A stretch of 64,000 nucleotides of DNA, taken from positions 4,402,001-4,466,000 of the forward strand of contig NZ_AP025739.1 in the NCBI RefSeq assembly GCF_003574315.2. Reading direction: 5' to 3'. This DNA comes from Capsulimonas corticalis. GTDB taxonomy: Bacteria > Armatimonadota > Armatimonadia > Armatimonadales > Capsulimonadaceae. The translations under genes and the position numbers were made by a program. Within the stretch, counting starts at the first letter, position 1; each line of letters starts with the position of its first letter. Positions 16,667 to 24,957 of the stretch are shown piece by piece. Below the pieces are notes generated by a model. It ran no database searches, was not told where the DNA came from, and saw only the letters and a program-made list of their open reading frames with translations.

Positions 16667-17860
16667 CTAAGGAACACGCCTCTTCTTCCACATCGCCGTC
16701 TGCGCTTCGGCGAGCACTTGTGGGTTGAGGATATATCCGAAGCCCGCCCGCTCCAGCCGGTGAACGAGCTCATGACGTGTTGTTTGCAGCGCCTCGGCGG
16801 CGGCGTCCAGTTGCCATTCGTGCGCCGAGAGCTGGCTGAGCAGATAGGCGCGGCGGGTCTGGGCGCCGGAGAGACGGAATGTTTTGAGATATTCCAGCAT
16901 GCCGTCGTCTCGGACAATCGCCTCGCCGATATGATTCTCGATTTTAGGATCGAGCGTCGTGATGAATCGCTGCAAGGCGAAGGGACCGGCCTGGTAGACC
17001 GGCTTGGAGATCGTCGTGCGGCCGATCAGGTCAGAGGCCATGAAGCCATGGAACTTTCCCCAGTCGTCGCGGACGCGCGTGATTTCCGCACGCAGGCTCG
17101 CCAGATCGGTGACCTTCTCGTCGTGGACGGAGATGTCCAGCGGGATCGCGGTATTCCAGAGCAGGGCGTACTGATAGAGCAGTTCGCCGTAGAAATCGAG
17201 CAGCAGCGTTTCGTGCAGCGCGCGGTAGTCGTCGGGGTGGGAGACGACGAAGGCCGACGCCATTTCGTCGGCGACGAACACCAGCATGCCGACCTGATCT
17301 TCATGGATCTCGAAGACGCGCAGGGCTTCTTCGAGACCGTCGATGCGCCGTCCGGACACCGCCAGCTCCCAGCGCGATTCGAAGCCGTTGTTCCGAAACT
17401 TGCGCGAGAACTCCTGCCACGCGATCTCCGGCCCGGAGAAGAATAGCGACAGAAAGCCCTCCATCGCCAGATGCAGCGGCAGAAAGCGCAGCCGGTTCGC
17501 CGCTTCCCGCTTCGCCATGCGCGACAGCACGCGCAGGCTCATGCCACAGCCGCGAAGCTGTTCTCCGTCTTTGGCGATCTGTGCGCCGTTCGACACGACC
17601 GGAGAACCGTCCTCGCTCCAGTCGATCACCATGCCGTGTGGCGCATAGCTGGAGACGTAGTGTGGATCCCGTCCGAACATCTCTCCCTTTGTGGCGACGA
17701 TCGTTAAGTCATCCCGGTAATTGCGGCGCGCGAGTCGCAGGTCGCCCGGCGCGCCTCGACGCAGCAGTGGGACAAGACGCATGGCGCCGCGAACCTGCGA
17801 GGGAGCGATTTCGAGCCCGTCCAGCGAAATATGCGAGATTGGCGTGGCGTGGATCGTCAT
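16667..17860 (-). CDS. ARPP-2-like domain protein of unknown function
   Basis: 397 residues, no signal peptide or membrane helix. The pattern (SHISLDGLEIAPSQVRGAMRLVPLL at the start and a central SFVVSHPDDYRALHETLL-like region reading AFVVSHPDDYRALHETLL) resembles the ARPP-2 family; this assignment is from memory of the family and moderate. The last 60 residues form a helix-turn-helix-like segment (AAEALQTTRHELVHRLERAGFGYIL). The ATG at 17860 overlaps the stop of the upstream vWA gene by 4 bp (ATGA), so the two are translationally coupled and their products probably work together. Biochemical function unknown. Confidence 0.7.
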   Translation of the reverse strand: MTIHATPISHISLDGLEIAPSQVRGAMRLVPLLRRGAPGDLRLARRNYRDDLTIVATKGEMFGRDPHYVSSYAPHGMVIDWSEDGSPVVSNGAQIAKDGEQLRGCGMSLRVLSRMAKREAANRLRFLPLHLAMEGFLSLFFSGPEIAWQEFSRKFRNNGFESRWELAVSGRRIDGLEEALRVFEIHEDQVGMLVFVADEMASAFVVSHPDDYRALHETLLLDFYGELLYQYALLWNTAIPLDISVHDEKVTDLASLRAEITRVRDDWGKFHGFMASDLIGRTTISKPVYQAGPFALQRFITTLDPKIENHIGEAIVRDDGMLEYLKTFRLSGAQTRRAYLLSQLSAHEWQLDAAAEALQTTRHELVHRLERAGFGYILNPQVLAEAQTAMWKKRRVP

Positions 17861-19338
17861 TCGCCTTCCTCGCTTTCTTTGGCTTCCTCTGGAAGAGGCG
17901 CTGCCCCCAGGAAGTGCGCTGCGCGAGCCGCCAAATACGTTTCCAGCTCCGACAACGGCGCGGCGCCGCTGGCGAAGCGGGCAAACCCGAGCATGGTCGG
18001 CAGATCCTCCGCGTCACGCAGACCGACAGTCGGGACATACGGGCTGAGTTCCTGCAATGTGAAATCGTCGGAATGAAACACCGGGTTGCAGTGAACGATC
18101 GTCGTCTTGCCCAGCGGATCCAGGCGCTCCCGGAACACGCGCAGCGCTTCGGCGGCGCCGCGCGGCGGATCGTTTTCAAATCCGTCGGATACAATCACCA
18201 CAAGATCCGGCTTCCATTCCAGCGCGTCCAGTAAAGGCGTTGCGAGATCCGTCTGCCCGCGCGGAGCCGCCATGACCGGCGAGTCCATCGGCGATGTCCA
18301 GAAGGAGCGATACGTCCCGCTCGCCTCCTGAAGCAGTGAATGCGCCGCGATGGCGACGGCCAGCGGACGACGCCGTTTTTCCTGTGATCCCGACGTGGAG
18401 TAGCTGTTATCCAGAACCGCCGCCACTCGTCCAAGCCGCATGGGGGCGGCGCGCAGCGTGTGCCGCGCGGAGGCCCGCAGCGCTTCCTCAAGCTGTTCCT
18501 GCTTTTGCCTGCGCTCGGCCCATGGCATGGAGAGAATAAAGAGGGCCAGACGCGTGAGCGGCAGACGTTCCCAATCCAGCATCGGCGCGTCCAAGCCCGC
18601 GCGTTCGGACGTGCGCTGCAATCGCAGCTTCTCGTGGGATGTCATCTGCGGCGCAATCCGTTCGAGAAAAACTTCGCGCTTCAATCCCTTGCGCGCCGCC
18701 AGTCCTTCGGCAATCGAGTAGGGAAGCTTGTAAATGGCTTCGGCGCTGTACTGCGCCTGCCGGAACGTCTCCAGCAGAGGCGTCTGAAACGTGCGTTTTG
18801 ACCGATCTTCGAAGAGGAATACGCCCGTCTCACCCGGCAGGACCAAGTGCGCGTGGATCGCGGACGCCAGAAATTGCCGGCGATATTTCACCACATGAAA
18901 CGACGGATCCGAGCGAGACGCCAGATAATCGCGGGCGACGGCGCGGGAACGGCGGTTGTTGACGCCGCGTTTGCGCAGCGACTCCAGCACGTTCCACGCC
19001 CGGTGCGGCGGCAGCGCGCGCAGCGCGGCGCCGATCAAGGCGTTTTCCTCCGCGCGGTGTTCCGGCGGGGTATCGCGTCCCGTGGCGAGCAGATTCACAA
19101 GGATCTGCGCCTGACCGAAATGGTTGACGCCCGCCGCGAGCGTCCTCGCATACAGCAATCGGTAATTTCCCAGAATGTAATGGTGCAGAAAGTCGATAGA
19201 GACGCGCTGATCGAAGCCGCTGCTATAAAACTCGCGCTGCCCGGTGCAGGCGAAGCAGGCGTTGATGAACATCACCAGATCTTCACGAGCGACCTGATTG
19301 GCGCGAGCCTGCGGAATGTTGAGAGAGGTGACGGTCAT
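17857..19338 (-). CDS. vWA-domain protein with helical N-terminal region
   Basis: 493 residues. Residues 1-295 are predicted helical, with a repeat-like arrangement recalling TROVE/Ro or other HEAT-like vWA partners. Residues 300-470 are a von Willebrand A domain with an intact MIDAS: Asp310-x-Ser312-x-Ser314 in VLDNSYSTSG, Thr363 in GQTDLATPLL and Asp385 in IVSDGFEND. vWA proteins of this kind often act as metal-dependent adaptors for AAA+ ATPases, as in chelatases and MoxR systems. Here a Ycf46-like AAA+ gene lies in the divergent operon, so such a pairing is plausible but unproven. A minus-strand TATAAT lies at 19455-19450, giving a leader of about 105 nt. Confidence 0.8.
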   Translation of the reverse strand: MTVTSLNIPQARANQVAREDLVMFINACFACTGQREFYSSGFDQRVSIDFLHHYILGNYRLLYARTLAAGVNHFGQAQILVNLLATGRDTPPEHRAEENALIGAALRALPPHRAWNVLESLRKRGVNNRRSRAVARDYLASRSDPSFHVVKYRRQFLASAIHAHLVLPGETGVFLFEDRSKRTFQTPLLETFRQAQYSAEAIYKLPYSIAEGLAARKGLKREVFLERIAPQMTSHEKLRLQRTSERAGLDAPMLDWERLPLTRLALFILSMPWAERRQKQEQLEEALRASARHTLRAAPMRLGRVAAVLDNSYSTSGSQEKRRRPLAVAIAAHSLLQEASGTYRSFWTSPMDSPVMAAPRGQTDLATPLLDALEWKPDLVVIVSDGFENDPPRGAAEALRVFRERLDPLGKTTIVHCNPVFHSDDFTLQELSPYVPTVGLRDAEDLPTMLGFARFASGAAPLSELETYLAARAAHFLGAAPLPEEAKESEEGE

Positions 19339-19449
19339 GACGGTAAACTTCGAGAAGCTGCCCGGGAAATGACGGAGCGATTAACTGGGTTCAGTTCCAT
19401 AAACGGAGCACGGAAATCGCGCCAAAGTCCCACAGGCAGCTTGGCTCGA

Positions 19450-19455
19450 ATTATA
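19450..19455 (-). promoter_or_regulatory. -10 box of the vWA/ARPP-2-like operon
   Basis: Minus-strand TATAAT in the divergent region between the vWA and radical SAM genes; a T-rich tract lies just downstream on the plus strand. No convincing -35 box. Confidence 0.4.
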
Positions 19456-19526
19456 CCTTTTTTTGTTCTCCGCGAAAATTATTGAATCGCCGCGAAACTT
19501 CCGCCGTGTTTCCCCGTTTAACACCC

Positions 19527-20642
19527 ATGACGAACTCGAAACCCGAGGGCGATGACGGGATCTTCGCAAACGGCTTGGACCATTATTTAGCCGTTCGTGA
19601 CGGCCGGCGGGCGCCGCGCTTCGTGGAGTCTCGGCTTGCGGGGCTGCTGGACCGCAAGATCCAGATGGCGGACCGCATGCTGGACGCCTGCGATCTTTGC
19701 CCGCATCATTGTCTTGTGAACCGAAACGCGGGGGAGAGAGGTTTTTGCGGGGTAACGGACCGGACGGCGGTGCACTGGGAGGGCGTGCTGCACGGAGAGG
19801 AGATCGAGCTGGGCGCTTCGCACGAGGTCTTTTTTTCCGGATGCACGATGCGCTGCGCGTTTTGCTTCGCGCACGCTCATATCACACGGCCCATGTCGGG
19901 GCTGCCGATGGCGCCGGAGGAACTGGCGAATTGCGTGGACAAGCGGCGCGCGCAGGGCGCGTCGAACGTAAATTTGGTGGGCGGCGAACCGATCGTTCAT
20001 CTCGCGAATATTTTGAAGATGCTTCGGGACGTGACGCGGCCGTCGCCGGTGGTTTGGAACTCCAATCTGTATGCGACCGAGGACACAATGGCGCTGCTGG
20101 AGGGGGTGGTGGACCTCTACCTGGGCGACATTCACTTCGGCAATGAAGAGTGCGCGGCGAAGTTGGGGCGCATTCCGGATTATCTGCCGTCGGTGCATGC
20201 GGCGTTTCAAACGGCGGCGCGATCCGGGGCGAGCGTGATTATCCGGCATCTGGTGATGCCAGGGCATCTGGAGTGCTGCGCGCGGCCGGCGATGGAGTGG
20301 GCGGCGCGCGAACTGCCGGACACGCCGTTTCATTTGATGTTTCAATATCTGCCCGAGTTTCGGACGCTGGGCGATCCGGTGATGGGCAGAGCGCTGTCGC
20401 TTCCGGAGATCGCGCGCGCCGAGGAGCTGGCGCGGGAAATTGGCGTTCGTCGATACCAAGAAGCCGAGTTCGCCTCGCCTCCGATGCCGGAGACCGAGGG
20501 AGGCGTCGGCGAGACGGTGGATATTCTGATTCATGAAGATGGTCGTGTCAGCTTCACAAGGCTGACAGGGGATTTGCTGCCGGTGGCGGCGGCGCTGAAC
20601 GCCGGCGATGAGCGGGTGTCGATGCGGATGGGGAGATCGTAA
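19527..20642 (+). CDS. Radical SAM protein, PflX/COG1313-like
   Basis: 371 residues from ATG 19527 (the frame opens at TTG 19482). The radical SAM cluster motif is CTMRCAFC (Cys106, Cys110, Cys113). Upstream is a second cysteine set CDLCPHHC...GFC (Cys55, 58, 62, 74), as in PflX-type activating-enzyme homologues. NLVGGEPIVH is the GGEP-type SAM-binding strand. These enzymes use a 4Fe-4S cluster to cleave SAM and abstract hydrogen; glycyl-radical activation or peptide modification are known roles of relatives. Neither start has a Shine-Dalgarno. It is followed after 5 bp by the AAA+ gene, so they share an operon. Substrate unknown. Confidence 0.85.
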   Translation: MTNSKPEGDDGIFANGLDHYLAVRDGRRAPRFVESRLAGLLDRKIQMADRMLDACDLCPHHCLVNRNAGERGFCGVTDRTAVHWEGVLHGEEIELGASHEVFFSGCTMRCAFCFAHAHITRPMSGLPMAPEELANCVDKRRAQGASNVNLVGGEPIVHLANILKMLRDVTRPSPVVWNSNLYATEDTMALLEGVVDLYLGDIHFGNEECAAKLGRIPDYLPSVHAAFQTAARSGASVIIRHLVMPGHLECCARPAMEWAARELPDTPFHLMFQYLPEFRTLGDPVMGRALSLPEIARAEELAREIGVRRYQEAEFASPPMPETEGGVGETVDILIHEDGRVSFTRLTGDLLPVAAALNAGDERVSMRMGRS

Positions 20643-20647
20643 CGCAA

Positions 20648-22240
20648 ATGGCGCAGAAGTCGATACAAGAGTTGGAAGTGCTGCTCCGGGCGCGCTATCC
20701 GGTGATCTATGTGGTGAGCTGGGAGGAAGGGCGCGTCGAGGAAGCGCTGGCGCAGATCGCGCGGCGGCGCGAGAAGAAGCTGTACCTGTGGTCGATCGCA
20801 CGCGGTCTTCAGCAGTACGGCTCGCCGGTTGAGGGCAAGCGGCGAGCCGATGAGCGGACAACGGATCCGCCGGTGGCGCTCGACCATGTTTTGGAGAGCA
20901 TGGAGAACGCTATCTATGTCTTCCGAGACCTGCACCAGTTCTTTAACAGTCCGGCGGTGACGCGGCGTATTCGGGAGCTGGCGAGTTATTTAAAGAACAG
21001 CTACAAGACGCTGGTGATTATCGGGCCGACGCTGCAAGTGCCGACCGAGCTGCAAAAAGACGTGACCGTGGTCGAGTTCGATCTGCCCGACCGCGAAGAA
21101 CTGAACTCACTGCTGGACCGTACGCTCTCGGAAGTCAACGAAAGCACCGGGCGGGAACTCAGCGTCGCGCCCGAAGCGCGGGATCGCATTCTGGGCGCCG
21201 CTTCCGGGCTGACGCTGAACGAAGCGGAGAATGTCTTTGCGAAGACACTCGTGATTTCGGGGCGATTGAGCGAGGAAGACCTGCCGATTATTCTTTCCGA
21301 GAAAGAGCAGACGATCCGGAAATCGGGTCTGCTGGAGTACTACCATGCGGATACGAACCTGGCGCAGATCGGCGGCATGGATGTCCTCAAAGATTGGCTG
21401 AGCAAACGCAGCGTCGCGTTTGACTCAGAAGCCGCTAAATTTGGTCTGCCCGCGCCCAAAGGCGTGCTTCTCATCGGCGTGCAGGGCTGCGGCAAGAGCT
21501 TGACGGCCAAGGCCATCGCGGGCGTTTGGGGACTGCCGCTGCTGCGCCTGGATGTGGGGCGTCTTTTTAACAGCCTCGTCGGCTCCAGTGAGGAAAACAT
21601 GCGCACCGCCATCCGGGTGGCGGAGTCCGTGGCGCCGGCGGTGCTATGGGTGGATGAAATCGAGAAGTCCATGGCCGGCAGCCAGAGCAGCGGATCGACG
21701 GATGGCGGCACTTCGGCGCGTGTTCTTTCCGGCTTTCTTACCTGGCTTCAGGAAAAAACCGCGCCGGTCTTCGTGGTGGCGACGGCGAACAGCATCGATC
21801 AATTGCCGCCGGAACTGCTGCGGCGAGGTCGTCTTGATGAGACCTTCTTTGTCGATCTGCCCGACGCCACCGAACGCCGGGAGATCTTTCAGATCCACTT
21901 GCAGAAGCGAGGGCGCGATTCGACATGCTTCGACGTCATCGCGCTCGCCGAAGCGGCCGAGGGATACAGCGGCGCCGAGATTGAGCAATGCATCATTGCG
22001 GGTCTTTTCGAGGCCTATTCGGCGAAGCGGCCATTATCGACGGAGATTTTGCTGCGCTGCACCCGCGATAGCGTGCCGCTGTCGCGAACAATGAAGGAGC
22101 CGATCGACCGGCTGCGCGAGTGGGCGGACGGCCGCGCCCGGCGCGCTTCGACGGGAGAGGCGCCGCGAATTCAGGCCCTGGTCTCCGGCGGGCGAAAGCT
22201 GGAGATGGATCACCTGGATCCGATCGAAAAGGAAGGATAA
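20648..22240 (+). CDS. AAA+ ATPase, Ycf46-like
   Basis: 530 residues. The N-terminal 230 residues (beginning SIQELEVLLRARYPVIYVVS, then WEEGRVEEAL) match the Ycf46 pattern of a degenerate first ATPase-like domain. The C-terminal AAA+ module has Walker A GVQGCGKS (about 277-284), Walker B VLWVDEIEKS (about 331-340), sensor ATANSIDQLPPELLRRGRLDE with the arginine finger, and a C-terminal lid. Ycf46 is a plastid/cyanobacterial protein; non-photosynthetic homologues often sit beside DUF1257 and DUF2997 genes, as here. It should use ATP to remodel a protein target. Short spacings to the radical SAM gene (5 bp) and the DUF1257 gene (4 bp) show an operon. Confidence 0.88.
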   Translation: MAQKSIQELEVLLRARYPVIYVVSWEEGRVEEALAQIARRREKKLYLWSIARGLQQYGSPVEGKRRADERTTDPPVALDHVLESMENAIYVFRDLHQFFNSPAVTRRIRELASYLKNSYKTLVIIGPTLQVPTELQKDVTVVEFDLPDREELNSLLDRTLSEVNESTGRELSVAPEARDRILGAASGLTLNEAENVFAKTLVISGRLSEEDLPIILSEKEQTIRKSGLLEYYHADTNLAQIGGMDVLKDWLSKRSVAFDSEAAKFGLPAPKGVLLIGVQGCGKSLTAKAIAGVWGLPLLRLDVGRLFNSLVGSSEENMRTAIRVAESVAPAVLWVDEIEKSMAGSQSSGSTDGGTSARVLSGFLTWLQEKTAPVFVVATANSIDQLPPELLRRGRLDETFFVDLPDATERREIFQIHLQKRGRDSTCFDVIALAEAAEGYSGAEIEQCIIAGLFEAYSAKRPLSTEILLRCTRDSVPLSRTMKEPIDRLREWADGRARRASTGEAPRIQALVSGGRKLEMDHLDPIEKEG

Positions 22241-22244
22241 CGCC

Positions 22245-22748
22245 ATGTCAGTCGTCTTTGTCGTCGCGCCCATTGTCGCGGGCAGCTGGCCCGTGATCTC
22301 CGCCGCCATCCTCGCCGCCGGCGCGGCGATGGGGTACCACGCCGCCGCGAACGCCAACGAACAGCTTCGCCGTCAGGAAGAAGCCGGCTGTGGAAATCTC
22401 TTGTACAGCGAGGTGTCGCCCGTCCAGCGCTCCGTGAAGCTGGTCATGGACGACAGTGAGATCTTGATGGAGACGCTGATGCGCGGCGAATCGTTCGCCA
22501 TGGAGCGTGAAGGCTTGACCGCGACGTTCCGTGTGGATGGGCGCGGCCAGTGCACCGTGCACGTCAGCGGCGAAGGCCGCAGTGAGATGGAGCTGCAGGA
22601 GGCGGGATACTCGCTGATGGACCGCGTTCGCCAGCAATTTGCCTACTCCAAGGTGATGGCGGAGCTGGAGGAGCGCGGCTTCGATGTCACCCAGCAGGAA
22701 GTCCGGGCGGACCAATCGATTCGAATTCAAGTTCGCCGCTGGAATTGA
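22245..22748 (+). CDS. DUF1257 (Ycf35-like) protein with hydrophobic N-terminus
   Basis: 167 residues. The C-terminal 50 residues (YSLMDRVRQQFAYSKVMAEL, then a region ending IRIQVRRW) match the Ycf35/DUF1257 signature Y-x-(H/K)-x-x-x-E, followed by a D-x-S-I-R-x-x-x-x-RW end. The first 40 residues are hydrophobic and Ala/Gly-rich (VVFVVAPIVAGSWPVISAAI), possibly one membrane helix or a packed helix. Ycf35 family function is unknown; in cyanobacteria and plastids the gene travels with AAA ATPases. It begins 4 bp after the AAA+ stop. Confidence 0.8.
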   Translation: MSVVFVVAPIVAGSWPVISAAILAAGAAMGYHAAANANEQLRRQEEAGCGNLLYSEVSPVQRSVKLVMDDSEILMETLMRGESFAMEREGLTATFRVDGRGQCTVHVSGEGRSEMELQEAGYSLMDRVRQQFAYSKVMAELEERGFDVTQQEVRADQSIRIQVRRWN

Positions 22749-22780
22749 AGGCCAGCAACGTTTTATCCTTCTGAGAATTG

Positions 22781-22789
22781 TGTTATGAT
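22781..22789 (+). promoter_or_regulatory. Internal extended -10 promoter before the TPR gene
   Basis: TGT-TATGAT in the 75-bp gap after the DUF1257 gene, 34 nt before ATG 22824. It could let the second half of the locus (TPR, DUF2997, S26-like, PilT-like) be expressed separately. Confidence 0.4.
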
Positions 22790-22823
22790 AATGACATTCT
22801 CTTGAAGGAGTCGCGAAAAAGTT

Positions 22824-23606
22824 ATGGGACGATTTTCGAAACTCGACTTTCAGCCGGAGCCGCCCGCCGCCATCGCCACGCCGGATGACCCATGGCCGAA
22901 TATGGACGAGCACGGCTGCATGAAGCTGGGCGAAAGCCAGTTTCAAACCGGCCTTTACGAGCCGGCGCTGACGTCTTATTCGCGCGCCTTGCGGTTTAAC
23001 AAAGGTCTGGTCGAGGCGTGGATCGGGCAGATCCGCTGCTTGATCTGTTTGGGCGAGTACCCCGAGGCCGTCACCTGGAGCGATCGCGCTTTGGAGAAGT
23101 TCTTCAAGTCGCCGGACCTGCTGGCGTGCAAGGGGTTGGCGCTGGTGCGCGGGGGCAAGCCGGCGCAGGGACTGGAGTATCTGGACGGGGCCGTGGAGCT
23201 GCGCGCGCCGTCGGCGTGGGTGTGGCAGGCTCGCGGCGAAAGCTTGCTGCTGACCGGCCAGGATGTCGTCAACGCGCAGCGCTGCTTTCTGAAGGCTCAG
23301 GAGCTCAGTCCACAGGATTGGCACCTGGAGATGCGCATCGGGATGTCGTATAACGCGGTCCGCAAATTCGCGCCGGCGAGGCCGCATTTGCTGACGGCGG
23401 CCCGGGGAGCGCCGAGCAATCCGCTGGCGCTCTATCAGCTCGGACTGATGCATGAAGGGTTGGGAGAGTTTTCACTGGCGCAGGGCTGCTTTCAAAGGGC
23501 TCAAGCGGCGCGGCGCGGTTACGTAGAGGCGGAGCGGGCGGCGGAGCGTGTGAGCGGAAACAATGTGTTCGCTCATCTCTGGCGTGGCCTGCGTCTGAGA
23601 AAATAG
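22824..23606 (+). CDS. TPR-repeat protein
   Basis: 260 residues, soluble. About five tetratricopeptide repeats span residues 40-240, for example ALTSYSRALRFNKGLVEAWI and QLGLMHEGLGEFSLAQGCF. TPR arrays scaffold protein-protein contacts. GAAGGAG (22804-22810) lies 13 nt before ATG 22824. The next gene starts 12 bp after its stop. Within this locus it may bridge the AAA+ machine to its targets, which is inference. Confidence 0.85.
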   Translation: MGRFSKLDFQPEPPAAIATPDDPWPNMDEHGCMKLGESQFQTGLYEPALTSYSRALRFNKGLVEAWIGQIRCLICLGEYPEAVTWSDRALEKFFKSPDLLACKGLALVRGGKPAQGLEYLDGAVELRAPSAWVWQARGESLLLTGQDVVNAQRCFLKAQELSPQDWHLEMRIGMSYNAVRKFAPARPHLLTAARGAPSNPLALYQLGLMHEGLGEFSLAQGCFQRAQAARRGYVEAERAAERVSGNNVFAHLWRGLRLRK

Positions 23607-23618
23607 CCGGGAGGAAAT

Positions 23619-23825
23619 ATGGCGAAGCAGGAAGTGCTGGAAATTGAGATCGATGCGGCGGGCAAGGTTCAGGTGCATGTGAAGGGCGCCAACGGCAAAC
23701 GCTGCACGGATTACGTGAAGATCTTTGAGACGCTGCTGGGCCGTGTCGAGAAGCAGGAGCTGACGGCGGAATACTATCAGAACGAAGTCACCGGCCACAC
23801 CCATGTCCATCACCGCCGGGATTAG
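23619..23825 (+). CDS. DUF2997 small protein
   Basis: 68 residues. The pattern EVLEIEIDAAGKVQVHVKGA, then NGKRCTDYVK, and a final EYYQNE-H-x-H-x-H-H tail fits DUF2997: beta-hairpin, conserved G-x-x-C and E-Y-Y. A His-rich end (HTHVHHRRD) could bind metal. DUF2997 genes recur next to DUF1257 and AAA ATPase genes, which supports the locus as a conserved module. GGGAGGAAAT precedes the ATG. Function unknown. Confidence 0.82.
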   Translation: MAKQEVLEIEIDAAGKVQVHVKGANGKRCTDYVKIFETLLGRVEKQELTAEYYQNEVTGHTHVHHRRD

Positions 23826-23834
23826 GACGCCGCG

Positions 23835-24926
23835 ATGAAGTGCGCGCAGTGCGGATACTATAACCTGCCGGGCGCCGCCGTTTGCGGCCGCTGCAAATCC
23901 AGCTTGACCGCGGATTCCGGAGCGCCCGTCGCCCCGCCGCCCAAGCCCGTGACGCCCGCCGCCGATTATTACCCGCCGCGCGCGCGCGACCGGTCTCTGA
24001 CGGACAATGTTCGGCTTCATGTCCGGCCTCCAGAAGCGCTCGCCACGCGCGTACGCTCGCTGCCGCGCCCCAGCATGCATCTGCTTCGAGCCGCCGGCGG
24101 CTCGTCCAGGCTGTCCATACAGCCTACTCTGTCGCAAAGCGACATGCTTCTGATTTGTTTCGCTCCCTTACCGGGATGTGTCCAGTGGATCCAGAAGAGG
24201 CGACGGGCGGCGATCGCGTTCTTCGGCGCGTTTTTCACGCTGTGTCTTGGCGCCATTGCGACGATCCACTCCGATGCCTCCACGGTCTTTATCTGGCTGA
24301 TCGCCCTGGTCGTCTTGGCGTCGATCGTCGACGCCTGCTGGCGGGCGGCGATCGTGAACTCAACCGCCTCGCCGGAGTTTCAGCGCCTGCGCGCGGGGAT
24401 GCTGGCGTTTCAAAGCTTTTGCGCGCTGGGCCTGAGTATCACGTCGGTCTTTATTTTTCTGGCGCAGTACTTTCCGATTTATGAGATGCGGACGGATTTG
24501 GCCGCGCCGACGCTGCTGAACGGCGACGGAATTATCGTGCAGTCCTGGTCCGATCCTCTGCACAACGCCCGCCGGGGCGATGTGATCATGGTCATTATGG
24601 ACAATTACTATCCGGTGACGGAACGCCTCATCGGACTTCCGGGAGACAGGGTGGAGTACGCGAATGGCGGTCTCTGGGTCAACGGGCGTCCGCTGCGGAC
24701 GCCGGAGTTGCCGATCGCCTTTCAGCCCGCGTCCAATCCCTTTGCAGTCGCGGTTCCGAAGGGAGAGTTTTTCATTTGGCGGGCAATGGCCAGGCCGTAT
24801 ACGGAGGAGCGCGGGGGCGATCCGATGCAGACCACGCAGTCGTATCTGCTGGTTTCTCCCGAGGACGTGCGCGGCAAAGTGATTGCGGTTTACACCCCGC
24901 CGGCGCGTCGCCGCTGGCTTCGGTAA
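23835..24926 (+). CDS. Zinc-ribbon membrane protein with degenerate S26 signal-peptidase domain
   Basis: 363 residues. A zinc ribbon (Cys3, Cys6, Cys17, Cys20) is followed by a proline-rich linker (to about 100), membrane segments around 105-118, 125-145, 150-170 and 190-212, then an S26-like domain. That domain keeps PTLLNGDGIIV and RLIGLPGDRV with GGLWVNGRPL. Aligned to LepB, the nucleophile Ser position is Leu222 and the general-base Lys position is Glu263, so it should not cleave signal peptides. It may instead bind peptides or act as a membrane scaffold. It begins 9 bp after DUF2997 and is followed by the PilT-like gene. Confidence 0.8.
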   Translation: MKCAQCGYYNLPGAAVCGRCKSSLTADSGAPVAPPPKPVTPAADYYPPRARDRSLTDNVRLHVRPPEALATRVRSLPRPSMHLLRAAGGSSRLSIQPTLSQSDMLLICFAPLPGCVQWIQKRRRAAIAFFGAFFTLCLGAIATIHSDASTVFIWLIALVVLASIVDACWRAAIVNSTASPEFQRLRAGMLAFQSFCALGLSITSVFIFLAQYFPIYEMRTDLAAPTLLNGDGIIVQSWSDPLHNARRGDVIMVIMDNYYPVTERLIGLPGDRVEYANGGLWVNGRPLRTPELPIAFQPASNPFAVAVPKGEFFIWRAMARPYTEERGGDPMQTTQSYLLVSPEDVRGKVIAVYTPPARRRWLR

Positions 24927-24957
24927 TTTTTGAGACTCGGTGAGCAGGAGGTAGATT

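Noticed and set aside
19339-19526. Y-RNA-like small RNA next to the vWA gene
   Set aside because: The vWA N-terminus is not clearly TROVE and no Y-RNA stem or tRNA-like fold is visible in the spacer.
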